A stretch of 64,000 nt of DNA. It comes from Merdimmobilis hominis (lineage in GTDB: Bacteria; Bacillota; Clostridia; Oscillospirales; Ruminococcaceae). The translations under genes were made by a program, and so were the position numbers. Below the pieces are notes generated by a model that was not told the origin of the DNA, did no database searches, and was given only the letters and a program-made list of their open reading frames with translations. Position 1 is the stretch's first letter. The number at the start of each line of letters is the position of its first letter. The DNA is taken from assembly GCF_021109255.1 (NCBI RefSeq), contig NZ_JAJODG010000002.1; one strand, 5' to 3'. Of the stretch, positions 41,895-50,832 are shown one piece after another.

Positions 41895-43184
41895 TTATTC
41901 TTCCATGATGTCGTATAGAGGGATGTTGTTCTCCCGATCCGGGCCCACCGACACCATAGAAATCCGCACCCCGGCCAACTCCTCCATCCGTTTCAAATAC
42001 GACTGGCAGTTGGCGGGCAAGTCCTCAAACCGGCTGATGCGGGAGATGTCCTCCTTCCAGCCGGGGAGCACCTCATAAACAGGTTTCGCTCGGGCGACCT
42101 TCTCAACCGCCGCAGGGATGTGGCGCACCACCGTTCCATCCACCTCATACCCTGTGCAGATTTTCACCTCCGGCAGGCCGGAGAGGATATCCAGCTTGGT
42201 GACCACCAAATCGGTGAGGCCGTTGATCACCGCCGCATGGTGGACCACGTTCATATCCAGCCAACCGCAGCGGCGGGGCCTACCGGTGGTGGCGCCGTAC
42301 TCCCCACCCCGCTCCCGGATGAGGGAACCGGTTTCATCCAGAAGCTCGGTGACAAAGGGACCCTCCCCCACCCGAGTGGAATAAGCTTTCACCACCCCGA
42401 TGATGTGGTCTAATTTCTGGGGGGCGACCCCAGCGCCGGTACATACCCCCGCCGCTGTAGGCGAAGAGGAGGTCACATAGGGGTATGTGCCGTAGTTGAT
42501 GTCCAGCATCGCCGCCTGAGCACCTTCAAAGATCACCGTTTTATCCTGGTCCAGCGCCTCATTCACTTCGGTCACCGATTCGATGATCCTGGGCAGAATC
42601 CGCTCCCGGGCTGGCTTCAGCTTTTCCAGCAGCTCCCCAGCGTCGAAGGGCTCGCCGCCGTAAACCTTGGTGATCATCTCATTTTTCAGCTCGACCACAT
42701 GTTTCAGTTTTTGGGAGAATGCTTCCCAGTCCTCCAAATCGCAGACCCGCAGGCCGGTGCGGGTGTATTTATCCGCATAACAGGGGCCGATGCCCCGTTT
42801 GGTGGTGCCAATTTTCCGGGTGTCATCCCGGGCTTCCTGCAAACAGTCCAGCCGCACATGGTAGGGCAGCAGCAGGTGGGCCCGGTCGCTGATAAAAATG
42901 TGGTCGGTACAAATTCCCTTGGAGGCAAGGACATCCATCTCCTCCAACAGGACAAAGGGATCCACCACCACCCCGGGGCCGATGATGCATTTGGCATTGG
43001 GGTTGAGCACCCCGGAGGGCAGCAGGTGGAGCACATTTTTCTGTCCGCCCGCCACCACGGTGTGGCCAGCGTTATTCCCCCCTTGGAAGCGAACGATACA
43101 GTCCGCCCGCTGGCTGAGGACATCGACAATCTTTCCTTTTCCCTCGTCCCCCCACTGGGTTCCGACGACAACATATCCAGGCAT
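41895..43184 (-). CDS. purA: Adenylosuccinate synthetase
   Basis: 429 residues, normal length. VVVGTQWGDEGKGKIVDVLS is the GTP P-loop, FQGGNNAGHTVVAGG the IMP/Mg region with the catalytic His, and GTTKRGIGPCYADK and GEFGATTGR-like EYGATTGRPRRCGW the other conserved parts. It joins Asp to IMP with GTP, the first step from IMP to AMP. It starts 28 bases after purB and is the last gene of the operon, before the terminator. Confidence 0.97.
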   Translation of the reverse strand: MPGYVVVGTQWGDEGKGKIVDVLSQRADCIVRFQGGNNAGHTVVAGGQKNVLHLLPSGVLNPNAKCIIGPGVVVDPFVLLEEMDVLASKGICTDHIFISDRAHLLLPYHVRLDCLQEARDDTRKIGTTKRGIGPCYADKYTRTGLRVCDLEDWEAFSQKLKHVVELKNEMITKVYGGEPFDAGELLEKLKPARERILPRIIESVTEVNEALDQDKTVIFEGAQAAMLDINYGTYPYVTSSSPTAAGVCTGAGVAPQKLDHIIGVVKAYSTRVGEGPFVTELLDETGSLIRERGGEYGATTGRPRRCGWLDMNVVHHAAVINGLTDLVVTKLDILSGLPEVKICTGYEVDGTVVRHIPAAVEKVARAKPVYEVLPGWKEDISRISRFEDLPANCQSYLKRMEELAGVRISMVSVGPDRENNIPLYDIMEE

Positions 43185-43212
43185 AAGAACGCCTCCTTTT
43201 CAAATCTCGATG

Positions 43213-44649
43213 TTAAACGGTCAGTTGAACCCGTTCGCCAAGCAAGTCTTTGTGCTCTTCCAGCAGGGGGTCAATACATCCGGTGAGGAACTCCTCCACC
43301 TGCTCCCCAGCCCTGCCAATGAAGTTTTGAGGGTCGAGAATCCCTTCGACTTCCTCCCGGTGAAGGCCGAAGCTGGGGTCGGCGCAGATCCGTTCGATCA
43401 GGTCGTTTTTCCCTCCATCCTCCTTGACCACCCGGGCTGCCTCAATGGAATGCTGCCGCAGCTTTTCGTGGAGTTCCTGCCGGTCTCCACCTTTTTTGAC
43501 TGCGCTCATCATGATGTTTTCGGTGGCCATAAAAGGCAGTTCGCTCATCACTCGGGCGCGGATCACCTTGTCGTACACCACAAGGCCGTCGCAGACGTTC
43601 AGGAGAATCCCCAGGATGGCGTCGGTGGCCAGGAACGCTTCCGCCACTGCGATGCGCTTGTTGGCGCTGTCGTCCAAAGTGCGCTCAAACCACTGGGTGC
43701 CTGCGGTAAAAGCGGGGTTGAGGGCGTCTATCATCACATAGCGGGCCAGGGCGGTAATCCGTTCGCACCGCATGGGATTGCGCTTGTAGGGCATGGCGGA
43801 GGAACCGATCTGGTGGGCTTCAAAGGGCTCCTCCATCTCTTTGAAGTTTTGCAGGATCCGCATGTCACCAGAAAATTTCATGGCGCTTTGGGCGATGCCG
43901 GAGAGGGTGTTTAAAACCATGGAATCCACCTTGCGGCTGTAGGTCTGCCCACAGACGGGGATCACCTTGTCAAAGCCCAGTTCCGCGGCGATGGCCTGCT
44001 CCATGGCCTTGATTTTGACCGAATCCCCGTCAAACAGTTCCACAAAGCTGGCCTGGGTGCCGGTGGTCCCCTTGATGCCCCGCAGGGCCAGGTTGTCTAG
44101 GCGGTGCTCCACCTCCTGGTAGTCCATATAAAGCTCGTTCACCCACAGGGTGGCCCGCTTGCCCACCGTGGTCAGCTGGGCAGGCTGAAGGTGGGTATAT
44201 GCTAAGGCAGGCATATCCTTGTATTTCCTGGCAAAAGCCGCCAGCAGGGCGATGACGCTTAAAAGCTTGCGCCGCACTAGCTGGAGGCCCTCCCGCATGA
44301 TCAGAATATCGGTGTTGTCCCCCACATAGCAGCTGGTGGCCCCCAGGTGGATGATCCCTTTTGCCTCAGGGCATTGGACCCCATAGGCGTGGACATGGCT
44401 CATCACATCATGGCGGGTCTCTTTTTCCCGGGCGACGGCAACTTCATAGTTGATGTCGTCCTTGTGGGCCTCCAGCTGGGCGATCTGCTCCTCAGTGATG
44501 GGCAGGCCCTGAGCCTTCTCCGCCTTGGCGAGGGCAATCCACAGCCGGCGCCAAGTTTTGAATTTATTGTCCTCCGAAAAGATATACTGCATCTCCCGGC
44601 TGGCGTACCGGGTCTCAAAAGGGCTGATGTACCGGTCGTGTCGTTCCAT
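43213..44649 (-). CDS. purB: Adenylosuccinate lyase
   Basis: 478 residues. FSEDNKFKTWRRLWIALAKA, THLQPAQLTTVGKRATLWVN with the catalytic His region, and GSSAMPYKRNPMRCERIT, the fumarase-superfamily signature loop, are present. It releases fumarate at two steps of purine synthesis (SAICAR to AICAR and adenylosuccinate to AMP). It lies between purF (23-base gap) and purA. Confidence 0.97.
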   Translation of the reverse strand: MERHDRYISPFETRYASREMQYIFSEDNKFKTWRRLWIALAKAEKAQGLPITEEQIAQLEAHKDDINYEVAVAREKETRHDVMSHVHAYGVQCPEAKGIIHLGATSCYVGDNTDILIMREGLQLVRRKLLSVIALLAAFARKYKDMPALAYTHLQPAQLTTVGKRATLWVNELYMDYQEVEHRLDNLALRGIKGTTGTQASFVELFDGDSVKIKAMEQAIAAELGFDKVIPVCGQTYSRKVDSMVLNTLSGIAQSAMKFSGDMRILQNFKEMEEPFEAHQIGSSAMPYKRNPMRCERITALARYVMIDALNPAFTAGTQWFERTLDDSANKRIAVAEAFLATDAILGILLNVCDGLVVYDKVIRARVMSELPFMATENIMMSAVKKGGDRQELHEKLRQHSIEAARVVKEDGGKNDLIERICADPSFGLHREEVEGILDPQNFIGRAGEQVEEFLTGCIDPLLEEHKDLLGERVQLTV

Positions 44650-44672
44650 AAACCTACGTCCTTTCCTTGTTG

Positions 44673-46088
44673 TTAAGCTTCAAACTGGCATTTGTCCCCC
44701 ACCGCAGGCGGCGGCACTGGATAGTTGCCGGTAAAACAGGCATCGCAGATGCCGTGGGTGCAGCGGGGAACCAGGTTGGGCAGATCCTCCACCCCCAAAT
44801 ATCCCAAGCTGTCCACCCCGATGATCCAGGCGATTTCCTTCACCGAATGGCGGCAGGCGATGAGGTTTTCTCTGGAGTCCACATCCACTCCAAAATAGCA
44901 GGGATAGAGGAAGGGCGGTGAAGAAAGGCGCAGGTGGATCTCCTTGGCCCCGGCATCCCGCAGCAATTTGACGATCTGCCGGCTGGTGGTCCCCCGGACA
45001 ATGGAGTCGTCGATAAGCACCACTCGCTTCCCTTGGACGGTGCTGGCCAGAGGATTGAGCTTGATGCGGACTGCATTTTCCCGCTGCTTCTGCCCTGGAG
45101 CGATAAAGGTGCGGCCGATATACCGGTTTTTCACAAACCCGACCCCATAGGGGATGCCGCTCTCCTGGGAATACCCCAATGCGGCGTCCAGCCCGGAATC
45201 GGGGACGCCCACCACCACATCAGCGCGGACAGGGTGCCGCCGGGCCAGCAACACCCCCGCCCTTAAACGGGCCTCATGGACACTGCACCCGTCGATGACC
45301 GAATCCGGCCGGGCGAAATAGATGTATTCAAAAATACACTGGGAACCCCGTCTGCCGCAGTGGGATTTGTGGCTGGTAATCCCCTCCTGGCTGACAGCTA
45401 CGATCTCGCCGGGTTCAATGTCCCGGACAAAGACAGCCCCCACCGCGTCCAGGGCACAGCTCTCGCTGGCGAAGATGACGCTCTCCCCCAGCCGGCCCAT
45501 GCAGAGGGGGCGGAACCCCATAGGATCCCGGGCGGCAATCAGCTTGCGGGGGCTGGTGATCACCAGAGAATAGGCCCCAGACAGCCGGTGCATGGCGGCC
45601 TCCACCGCCGCTTCGATGCTGGGCGCGGTCAGCCGGGCCCGGGTGATGGCGTGGGCGATGACCTCTGTGTCTGAGGTGCCGTAGAAAATGTCCCCTTGAA
45701 GCTCAAACTCCTCCCGCAGCTCGGTGGCGTTGGTCAGGTTGCCGTTGTGGGCCAGAGCCATATTCCCCTTGCGATGGCGGATGAGCAGCGGCTGGGCGTT
45801 TTCCAGCACCTGACTGCCTGTGGTGGCATAACGGCAATGACCAATGGCGATCTGCCCCCGCTCCATCGACTCCAGCAGGGATGGTTGGAACACTTCACCA
45901 ACCAGGCCCAAATCCTTGTAACAGGAGATCACTCCCCGGTCGTTGACCGCGATTCCACAGCTCTCCTGGCCCCGGTGCTGCAAGGCATAGAGGCCGTGGT
46001 AACTGGCCGAGACCACATCCACCCCGTCAGGGCTGTAGATGCCGAATACTCCGCACTCCTCATGGAGTCCCGACTGCCACTCCATCAT
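44673..46088 (-). CDS. purF: Amidophosphoribosyltransferase
   Basis: 471 residues. A propeptide of about 11 residues precedes ECGVFGIYSPDG, so the Cys becomes the N-terminal nucleophile after processing, as in the Bacillus type. The glutaminase domain has YALQHRGQES and ALAHNGNLTNA. The transferase domain has VVLIDDSIVRGTTSRQIVKL, the PRPP loop. The four Cys that bind the iron-sulfur cluster are present in part (CRHS, CTHGICDACF). First committed step of purine synthesis. Its start (two ATG in a row) overlaps the purC stop. Confidence 0.96.
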   Translation of the reverse strand: MMEWQSGLHEECGVFGIYSPDGVDVVSASYHGLYALQHRGQESCGIAVNDRGVISCYKDLGLVGEVFQPSLLESMERGQIAIGHCRYATTGSQVLENAQPLLIRHRKGNMALAHNGNLTNATELREEFELQGDIFYGTSDTEVIAHAITRARLTAPSIEAAVEAAMHRLSGAYSLVITSPRKLIAARDPMGFRPLCMGRLGESVIFASESCALDAVGAVFVRDIEPGEIVAVSQEGITSHKSHCGRRGSQCIFEYIYFARPDSVIDGCSVHEARLRAGVLLARRHPVRADVVVGVPDSGLDAALGYSQESGIPYGVGFVKNRYIGRTFIAPGQKQRENAVRIKLNPLASTVQGKRVVLIDDSIVRGTTSRQIVKLLRDAGAKEIHLRLSSPPFLYPCYFGVDVDSRENLIACRHSVKEIAWIIGVDSLGYLGVEDLPNLVPRCTHGICDACFTGNYPVPPPAVGDKCQFEA

Positions 46089-46798
46089 TATTCCCCCATC
46101 AGGCGCTTCATAACCTCTTGGTATGCGCCTTCCGCATTGCCCAAATCCCGGCGGAACCGGTCTTTGTCCAGTTTTTCCCCTGTTGTGCTGTCCCAGAAGC
46201 GGCAGGTGTCGGGGCTGATCTCATCGGCCAGGATCACGGTCCCATCGGAGGTGCGGCCAAATTCCAGCTTAAAATCGATGAGGTCGATATCCGCTTCCTT
46301 CAAATACTCCCGCAGGATGTCATTGATCTGAAGGGCATAGGATTGGATTGCCTTCATCTCCTCCGGGGTAGCCAGTCCCATGGCATAGACATGGGTCTCG
46401 TTGATCATAGGGTCGCCCAGTTGGTCGTTTTTATAACTGTACTCCAGCACGGTGGAAGCCATAGGGGTCCCTTCGGGAAGGCCCATCCGCTTGGCCAGGC
46501 CACCGGCGGCGATATTGCGCACTACCACCTCCACCGGGATGATCTCCACTTTTTTCACCAAGGTCTCCCGGTCGGAGAGCTGCTGCACATAGTGGGTCGG
46601 AATGCCCTTGGCCTCCAGCATCTGCATCAAGAAGTTGGTCACCTTGTTGTTGATGACCCCTTTGCCTTGGATCGTCCCTTTTTTCAGGCCGTTGAAGGCG
46701 GTGGCATCGTCTTTGTACTGCACCAGATAGAGATTCTCATCATCGGTTTTGAACACTTTTTTGGCTTTGCCCTCGTAGAGCTGCTCCCGTTTTTCCAT
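46088..46798 (-). CDS. purC: SAICAR synthetase
   Basis: 236 residues. REQLYEGKAKKVFKTDDENL is the start signature, VEIIPVEVVVRNIAAGGLAK the nucleotide part, and LIDFKLEFGRTSDGTVILAD with EISPDTCRFWD the acid-rich end. It couples Asp to CAIR with ATP. Start at 46798 since GGGGG precedes it and the residues upstream are not conserved. First long gene of the operon; its leader carries a hairpin and a small ORF. Confidence 0.96.
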   Translation of the reverse strand: MEKREQLYEGKAKKVFKTDDENLYLVQYKDDATAFNGLKKGTIQGKGVINNKVTNFLMQMLEAKGIPTHYVQQLSDRETLVKKVEIIPVEVVVRNIAAGGLAKRMGLPEGTPMASTVLEYSYKNDQLGDPMINETHVYAMGLATPEEMKAIQSYALQINDILREYLKEADIDLIDFKLEFGRTSDGTVILADEISPDTCRFWDSTTGEKLDKDRFRRDLGNAEGAYQEVMKRLMGE

Positions 46799-46828
46799 TG
46801 CAAAGTACCCCCTGTTCAAAATGAAAAG

Positions 46829-46854
46829 GGCCGAGGTGCAGTTGCACCTCGGCC
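46829..46854 (-). terminator. Hairpin/attenuator between the leader ORF and purC
   Basis: A 10-bp GC-rich stem, ggccgaggtg with cacctcggcc, around a 6-base loop. On the minus strand CTTTTCATTTT follows. It begins 7 bases after the stop codon of the leader ORF, so ribosome position could affect its folding. Confidence 0.78.
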
Positions 46855-46861
46855 TTGTTTT

Positions 46862-46933
46862 TTAGAAATCTGCTTTTGGGGTATACGGGGTCCATGCGAT
46901 TTTGCGCAGCGCATATTTGCAGCACTTTTGCAT
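46862..46933 (-). CDS. 23-residue leader peptide of the pur operon (new)
   Basis: ATG at 46933, TAA at 46862-46864. It starts MQKCCKYALRKIAWTPY and ends TPKADF: basic, with two Cys near the start, one Trp, two Tyr and two Pro. An ideal AGGAGG (46943-46948) is 9 bases upstream, better than that of purC itself. It stands between the promoter and the purC hairpin. A leader peptide for attenuation, or a free small protein, are both possible. No function is known to me. Confidence 0.68.
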   Translation of the reverse strand: MQKCCKYALRKIAWTPYTPKADF

Positions 46934-46961
46934 AAAGCACAACCTCCTTCTTGCTGTATCT

Positions 46962-46994
46962 CCCAAAAAGCCGATCCAAACGCCCGCTTGGATC
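46962..46994 (-). terminator. Hairpin at the 5' end of the pur leader
   Basis: gatccaa (46973-46979) pairs with ttggatc (46988-46994); on the minus strand GGCTTTTT follows. It forms the very start of the predicted transcript and may be a weak terminator or a stabilising 5' stem. Confidence 0.5.
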
Positions 46995-47003
46995 ACAGGG
47001 TTT

Positions 47004-47032
47004 ATTTTAGTGGATATGGGGCAAGAAATCAA
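47004..47032 (-). promoter_or_regulatory. sigma-A promoter of the pur operon
   Basis: Minus strand: TTGATT (47027-47032), 17-base spacer, TAAAAT (47004-47009). The RNA would have a leader of about 200 bases. No purine riboswitch core was found in it. Confidence 0.7.
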
Positions 47033-47167
47033 TCTTTTTTGAATAGTTTGCCGCAGGTTCAGTGGGTTCCATAGATGGAAAAGGATTTTAAAGGAATTTT
47101 TTGTATTTTTCTACCAAACCCTCTTTCTGCAAGTGGAAACAGTTGGAATTTCATTTCCAAAAAAGAT

Positions 47168-48157
47168 CTACTCGGCGGTGACTTCCAACGGGCAGACGCC
47201 CCCCTCCTCGAACTGTTTGAGGCTAGTGAGGGCGTTGCGCACCATGTCATCCCCTGCCTGGTCGGTGTAAAAGGCGATGTGATGGGTCATGGTCACATTG
47301 GGGAACTGGCGCAGATAGGCCATAGCCTGGTTTTGCAAGATGCTGCACCGGTGGTCCTGGAAGTAGATTCCCCCTTCCCCTTCGATGACATCCAGTCCCA
47401 AAGCGCCGATTTTCCCCGATTCCACCCCTTCGATCAGGGCCTGGGTGTCCATCAGTTCCCCGCGGGCGGTGTTGATGAGGACCACCCCGTCCTTCATTTT
47501 TTTGAGGCTCTCCCGGTTCACCATATGGCGGCTCTCCTCATTGAGAGGCACGTGGAAGGAGAGAATGTCGCTTTCTGCAAAAATCTCCTCCAAAGAGACA
47601 TACTGGGCAATCCCCTCCAGCTCCTCGCTTGGATAGGGGTCATAAGCCAGGATCTTGCACCCAAACCCGGTGAGATTTTTCGCCACCGTCCGTCCGATGT
47701 GCCCAGTGCCCACAATACCCACTGTCAAGCAGCGCAGCTCCCGCCCCTGGAGCCCGTCGATGGTGTAGTCGTTGACCCCTTCCCGGGCGATGGCCTGTTT
47801 GGCATGGCGCAGGCACATAAGCATGAGCAGCACTGCAAAGTCGGCCACCCCGTTGGGGGCATAGGCCCCTTTACTAACCCGGATGCCCAGCTCCTTGGCG
47901 GCGTTCAGGTCAATGTGGTTGTAGCCGATGCTGCGGCAGGCGATAAACTTCACCCCGTTGCCGGCAAGGGCTTCCATCAGCTCCCGGTCCAGTCTGCCAG
48001 AGCCGGAGATGGAAACCCCTTCGCACCCTTTGGAAAGCTCTGCATTTTCCAGAGACAGGGTTTCGGTGCAGCGGATGACGGTGCAGCCCAGCTCCTTTTC
48101 ATACCGGTCAAATGCCGCTGTTTCATATGGGCGGCAGGAATAAGCGGCGAGTTTCAT
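47168..48157 (-). CDS. D-2-hydroxyacid dehydrogenase, D-lactate dehydrogenase type
   Basis: 329 residues. FIACRSIGYNHIDLNAAKEL, the Rossmann motif TVGIVGTGHIGRTVAKNL, VLINTARGELMDTQALIEGV with the catalytic Arg, and DVIEGEGGIYFQDH with the Glu before MTHHIAFYTDQA, whose His is the acid/base. It reduces pyruvate or a similar 2-ketoacid to the D-hydroxyacid with NADH; VanH-like proteins belong to the same group but no van genes are present. Single-gene unit. Confidence 0.9.
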   Translation of the reverse strand: MKLAAYSCRPYETAAFDRYEKELGCTVIRCTETLSLENAELSKGCEGVSISGSGRLDRELMEALAGNGVKFIACRSIGYNHIDLNAAKELGIRVSKGAYAPNGVADFAVLLMLMCLRHAKQAIAREGVNDYTIDGLQGRELRCLTVGIVGTGHIGRTVAKNLTGFGCKILAYDPYPSEELEGIAQYVSLEEIFAESDILSFHVPLNEESRHMVNRESLKKMKDGVVLINTARGELMDTQALIEGVESGKIGALGLDVIEGEGGIYFQDHRCSILQNQAMAYLRQFPNVTMTHHIAFYTDQAGDDMVRNALTSLKQFEEGGVCPLEVTAE

Positions 48158-48223
48158 ACAAATATCCCCCTTTGATTGTCTAATTGTAATTCCAGTATAT
48201 CGGTTTTTCTAGGCATACGCAAC

Positions 48224-48251
48224 AAAAACCGGACGGTCTCCCGCCCGGTTT
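48224..48251 (-). terminator. Terminator after xpaC
   Basis: On the minus strand AACCGGGCGG and CCGTCCGGTT pair around GAGA with a bulge, followed by TTTTG. Confidence 0.78.
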
Positions 48252-48257
48252 TCCCCC

Positions 48258-48899
48258 TCACAGGGTGAGATTGATTTTATTCTCCCCGTTTTGGATGACA
48301 AAATCCGCATCGGTCAATAGGCCGTCCTGCTTGCAGGAACTGGTCATGACCTCCATCTCCACCGAGAGATCCAGCATATCGTCCTCATAGAGGTTGGCAT
48401 GCTGTTTTTCCATGGCGGATTTGATCTCTTTGAGATGCTTTTCCACCTTGTCCCGCTGGTCAGTCATAGTGCCGCTGCGCTCAATCCGCTCATATTTTTC
48501 CAGAATTGCCTGGAAGGTGGGCAGATAGTAGTGGAAAAACCGCTGTACCCCGGGGATGTTTTCTGGCTGCTCCCCCAGGGCGTCCAGGATTTTTTTAGCC
48601 GTTTTACAAATGGCCACCGCCTCGTCCTTGATGCCAGGGTCGTGGATGCGCAGTTCCACCTTCCAAATAGCGTCCAGGTATTGGTTGCCCTCGGCGAGGA
48701 CCTGCTGGAGCATGGCGGCCCGCCCCTTAGAAGCAGGGGCCTCCATCTCGGTTTTGCGGGGGCGGAACACCACCCACATCAGCACAAACACGGCTGCTCC
48801 AGCCAGGAGGCCCAAGAGCCAATTTTCTGCAAACAGCCACACCACTGCGCCGGACAGGATGCCCAACACGCCGGGGAGGAGGTAACGGTTTAGATTCAT
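48258..48899 (-). CDS. xpaC: XpaC family membrane protein
   Basis: 213 residues. Two close helices (YLLPGVLGILSGAVVWLF and WLLGLLAGAAVFVLMWVVF) are followed by a cytoplasmic helical part of about 150 residues with FFHYYLPTFQAILEKYERIE, the XpaC (5-bromo-4-chloroindolyl phosphate hydrolysis) family core. Despite the family name, the function is unclear. It follows telA in the same direction with a 126-base gap that has a small GC hairpin but no T run; the two families are regularly paired. AGGAG precedes the ATG. Confidence 0.85.
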   Translation of the reverse strand: MNLNRYLLPGVLGILSGAVVWLFAENWLLGLLAGAAVFVLMWVVFRPRKTEMEAPASKGRAAMLQQVLAEGNQYLDAIWKVELRIHDPGIKDEAVAICKTAKKILDALGEQPENIPGVQRFFHYYLPTFQAILEKYERIERSGTMTDQRDKVEKHLKEIKSAMEKQHANLYEDDMLDLSVEMEVMTSSCKQDGLLTDADFVIQNGENKINLTL

Positions 48900-49025
48900 A
48901 CAGGAAACTCCTATCGTTTCAAGTGGATATGATATGTGGAAGCGCAGGGAGGATGGCAAACCAGGTTCCTCCTACCAGAGGAAGCCCTTGGGTGCGGGAT
49001 TTCCCCGCACAGCAATTCTCCCCTT

Positions 49026-50207
49026 CTACCCCCGGATATCCAGCAGCTTCTGCTTCAGCTCGCCTTCGATGCGGCCCAACTCCGCTTCGGCAGCGCGGCG
49101 TTTGGCACGGCCGTCCTCCTGGATTTTGACTACCTCGTCCAGGGTGGAGATCAGCTGTTGGTTGGTGTATTTGAGAGTCTCCAGGTCCACGATGCCCCGC
49201 TCGCTCTCCTTGGCCGCTTCCACTGTGCCCATTTTAAGGGTGTCCGCATTCTTCTTGAGGAGTTCATTGGTCATATCGGTGACTGCCCGTTGGGCCTCCA
49301 TCGCCTCCCGGGAGTGGGCGATGCCCAAAGCCAGCACCATCTGGTTTTTCCACAAGGGGATGGTGTTGACCAATGTGGACTGGATCTTCTCCGCCATCAA
49401 GGCGTCGTTGTTCTGCACCATGCGGATCTGGGGCGCCATCTGGATGGATACCATCCGGGTCAGCTCCAGGTCGTGGAGTTTCTTCTCAAACCGGTCGCAC
49501 ATGGCGGCAAAGTCATTGGCCGCCTGGGCGTCCTCCGCCAAGCCGGATCGCTGGGCTTTGGCTTTCAGCTCCTCCAAAGTGGTGGAGCGGACATCGGCCA
49601 GCCGCTTTTTGCCGGCGAGGATGTACATGGTCAGCTCTTTAAAATAGGTCAAATTGAGGGCATACAGCTTATCCAGCATAGCAATGTCCTTCATCAGCTG
49701 CACCTGATGGCCGTCCAGCACCCCGGCGATTTTCTCCACATTGAGTTCCGCTTTGTCATAGCGGGCTTTCATCTTCTCCACCTGATTGGTGGCTTTTTTA
49801 AAGAGGCCAAAGAACCCGCCTTTCTCCTCTTCTTCCAGGGAGAAGCCCTTGAGCTCCACCACCAGATCGGTGATCGCATCCCCCACCTCGCCCAGGTCTT
49901 TGGTCCGCACACTCTGAAGGGCGCTTTCTGAGAAGGCGGCGATCTTCTTCTGGCAGGCTGCTCCGTATTGCAGGACGATGGTAGAGTTATTCACGTCGAT
50001 CTTCTCGGCAAAATCGCTGACCATCTGCCTCTCCTCCGGGGAAAGGGAACTTTCGCTGAGATAGTCCGGGTTCTCCTCCGGGGCGGTGGCCAAGGCTTCC
50101 TCCGCCGCAGGCTTCAGCGCCAGGGAACTCTCCTCATAGGGTTCCAAGGTCAGCACGGGGGCGGCTTCCCCCAGCTCTAATTCGATGGGGTTCTTCTCGT
50201 TGGGCAT
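49026..50207 (-). CDS. TelA family toxic anion resistance protein
   Basis: 393 residues, mostly coiled helices. VDVNNSTIVLQYGAACQKKI, then AELNVEKIAGVLDGHQVQLM, KDIAMLDKLYALNLTYFKEL, and RMVSIQMAPQIRMVQNNDAL are the TelA/KlaA signature region. The family is linked with resistance to tellurite, nisin and other envelope stress, by an unknown mechanism. Start ATG 50207 (MPNEKN) follows AAAGGAGGAG; the upstream ATG at 50300 is discarded. Promoter at 50312-50340. Operon with xpaC. Confidence 0.9.
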   Translation of the reverse strand: MPNEKNPIELELGEAAPVLTLEPYEESSLALKPAAEEALATAPEENPDYLSESSLSPEERQMVSDFAEKIDVNNSTIVLQYGAACQKKIAAFSESALQSVRTKDLGEVGDAITDLVVELKGFSLEEEEKGGFFGLFKKATNQVEKMKARYDKAELNVEKIAGVLDGHQVQLMKDIAMLDKLYALNLTYFKELTMYILAGKKRLADVRSTTLEELKAKAQRSGLAEDAQAANDFAAMCDRFEKKLHDLELTRMVSIQMAPQIRMVQNNDALMAEKIQSTLVNTIPLWKNQMVLALGIAHSREAMEAQRAVTDMTNELLKKNADTLKMGTVEAAKESERGIVDLETLKYTNQQLISTLDEVVKIQEDGRAKRRAAEAELGRIEGELKQKLLDIRG

Positions 50208-50311
50208 GTGGTCTCCTCCTTTAATATCCCCGTCCCCTGTGGGACAAAGTTGGTCGTTCCAAACAACAGGCAGCTTCCTGGGCCTGTCAGATTCAGCCAT
50301 ATTTGTCTTTC

Positions 50312-50340
50312 ATTATACACGGTTTCCCAATCCAGCGCAA
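50312..50340 (-). promoter_or_regulatory. sigma-A promoter of telA-xpaC
   Basis: Minus strand: TTGCGC (50335-50340), 17-base spacer, TATAAT (50312-50317). Confidence 0.7.
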
Positions 50341-50424
50341 CAAAACTTCCCCCAGCGGATGGCAAAAGCCCCCCTGGGAATCTGAGGGGTCTGACGGTTC
50401 CGCTCTCCCAGGGAATGTCCCTAT

Positions 50425-50457
50425 AAAAAAGCGCCGGATGCAGGCACATCCGGCGCT
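50425..50457 (-). terminator. Terminator of the dhaL-dhaK-lsrF-VOC operon
   Basis: agcgccggatg (50430-50440) pairs with catccggcgct (50447-50457); on the minus strand TTTTTT follows. Confidence 0.92.
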
Positions 50458-50489
50458 GGGCAGGTACTTTTACAGGGGAAAGAATCCCG

Positions 50490-50810
50490 CTATTTCTCCT
50501 CGTACAGCTCGATGATGGCGTCGTCCTGAATCACAAAGGCGATGCGCACCCCAGGGCCGATTTCCTGCGGCCCGAAGATGATCCGGTCGGCGGCGTCCAA
50601 ATAGGGCTTCATGTCGTCCACCTTATAAGCCACATGGGGATTTTTGTGCATGATCTCCGGGAAAGGGGTTCCCTCCTCAAATTTCAGGTACTCGATTTTG
50701 TAATCGTAATCATCCACGTTGCTGGCCCAGAATTTCATGGCCTCGTTGTAGGTCATGCCAGGTTTTTTGTTGGTCACCGGGATGCCGATGTGCATGTAGG
50801 TTGCGGACAT
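50490..50810 (-). CDS. VOC-fold (glyoxalase-like) protein
   Basis: 106 residues. YMHIGIPV, NPHVAYKVDD and DAIIELYEE hold a His, His, Glu set in the places of the metal ligands of vicinal oxygen chelate proteins; VRIAFVIQDD is the strand in between. It is a single VOC module half-length, so a dimer would form the sites. As the last gene of the SorC-controlled operon, it may act on a sugar-phosphate fragment, as isomerase or lyase. Start 50810 (MSATYM) follows AAAGGAG; the ATG at 50828 is upstream of that site. Confidence 0.75.
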   Translation of the reverse strand: MSATYMHIGIPVTNKKPGMTYNEAMKFWASNVDDYDYKIEYLKFEEGTPFPEIMHKNPHVAYKVDDMKPYLDAADRIIFGPQEIGPGVRIAFVIQDDAIIELYEEK

Positions 50811-50832
50811 GGGGATCGCTCCTTTCACAAGA

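Noticed and set aside
46799..47003. Purine riboswitch in the pur leader
   Set aside because: The conserved core and paired loops of the purine aptamer are not found in the 200-base leader.
47168..48157. VanH-type glycopeptide resistance gene
   Set aside because: The dehydrogenase belongs to the same broad family, but no D-Ala-D-Lac ligase or VanX is nearby.
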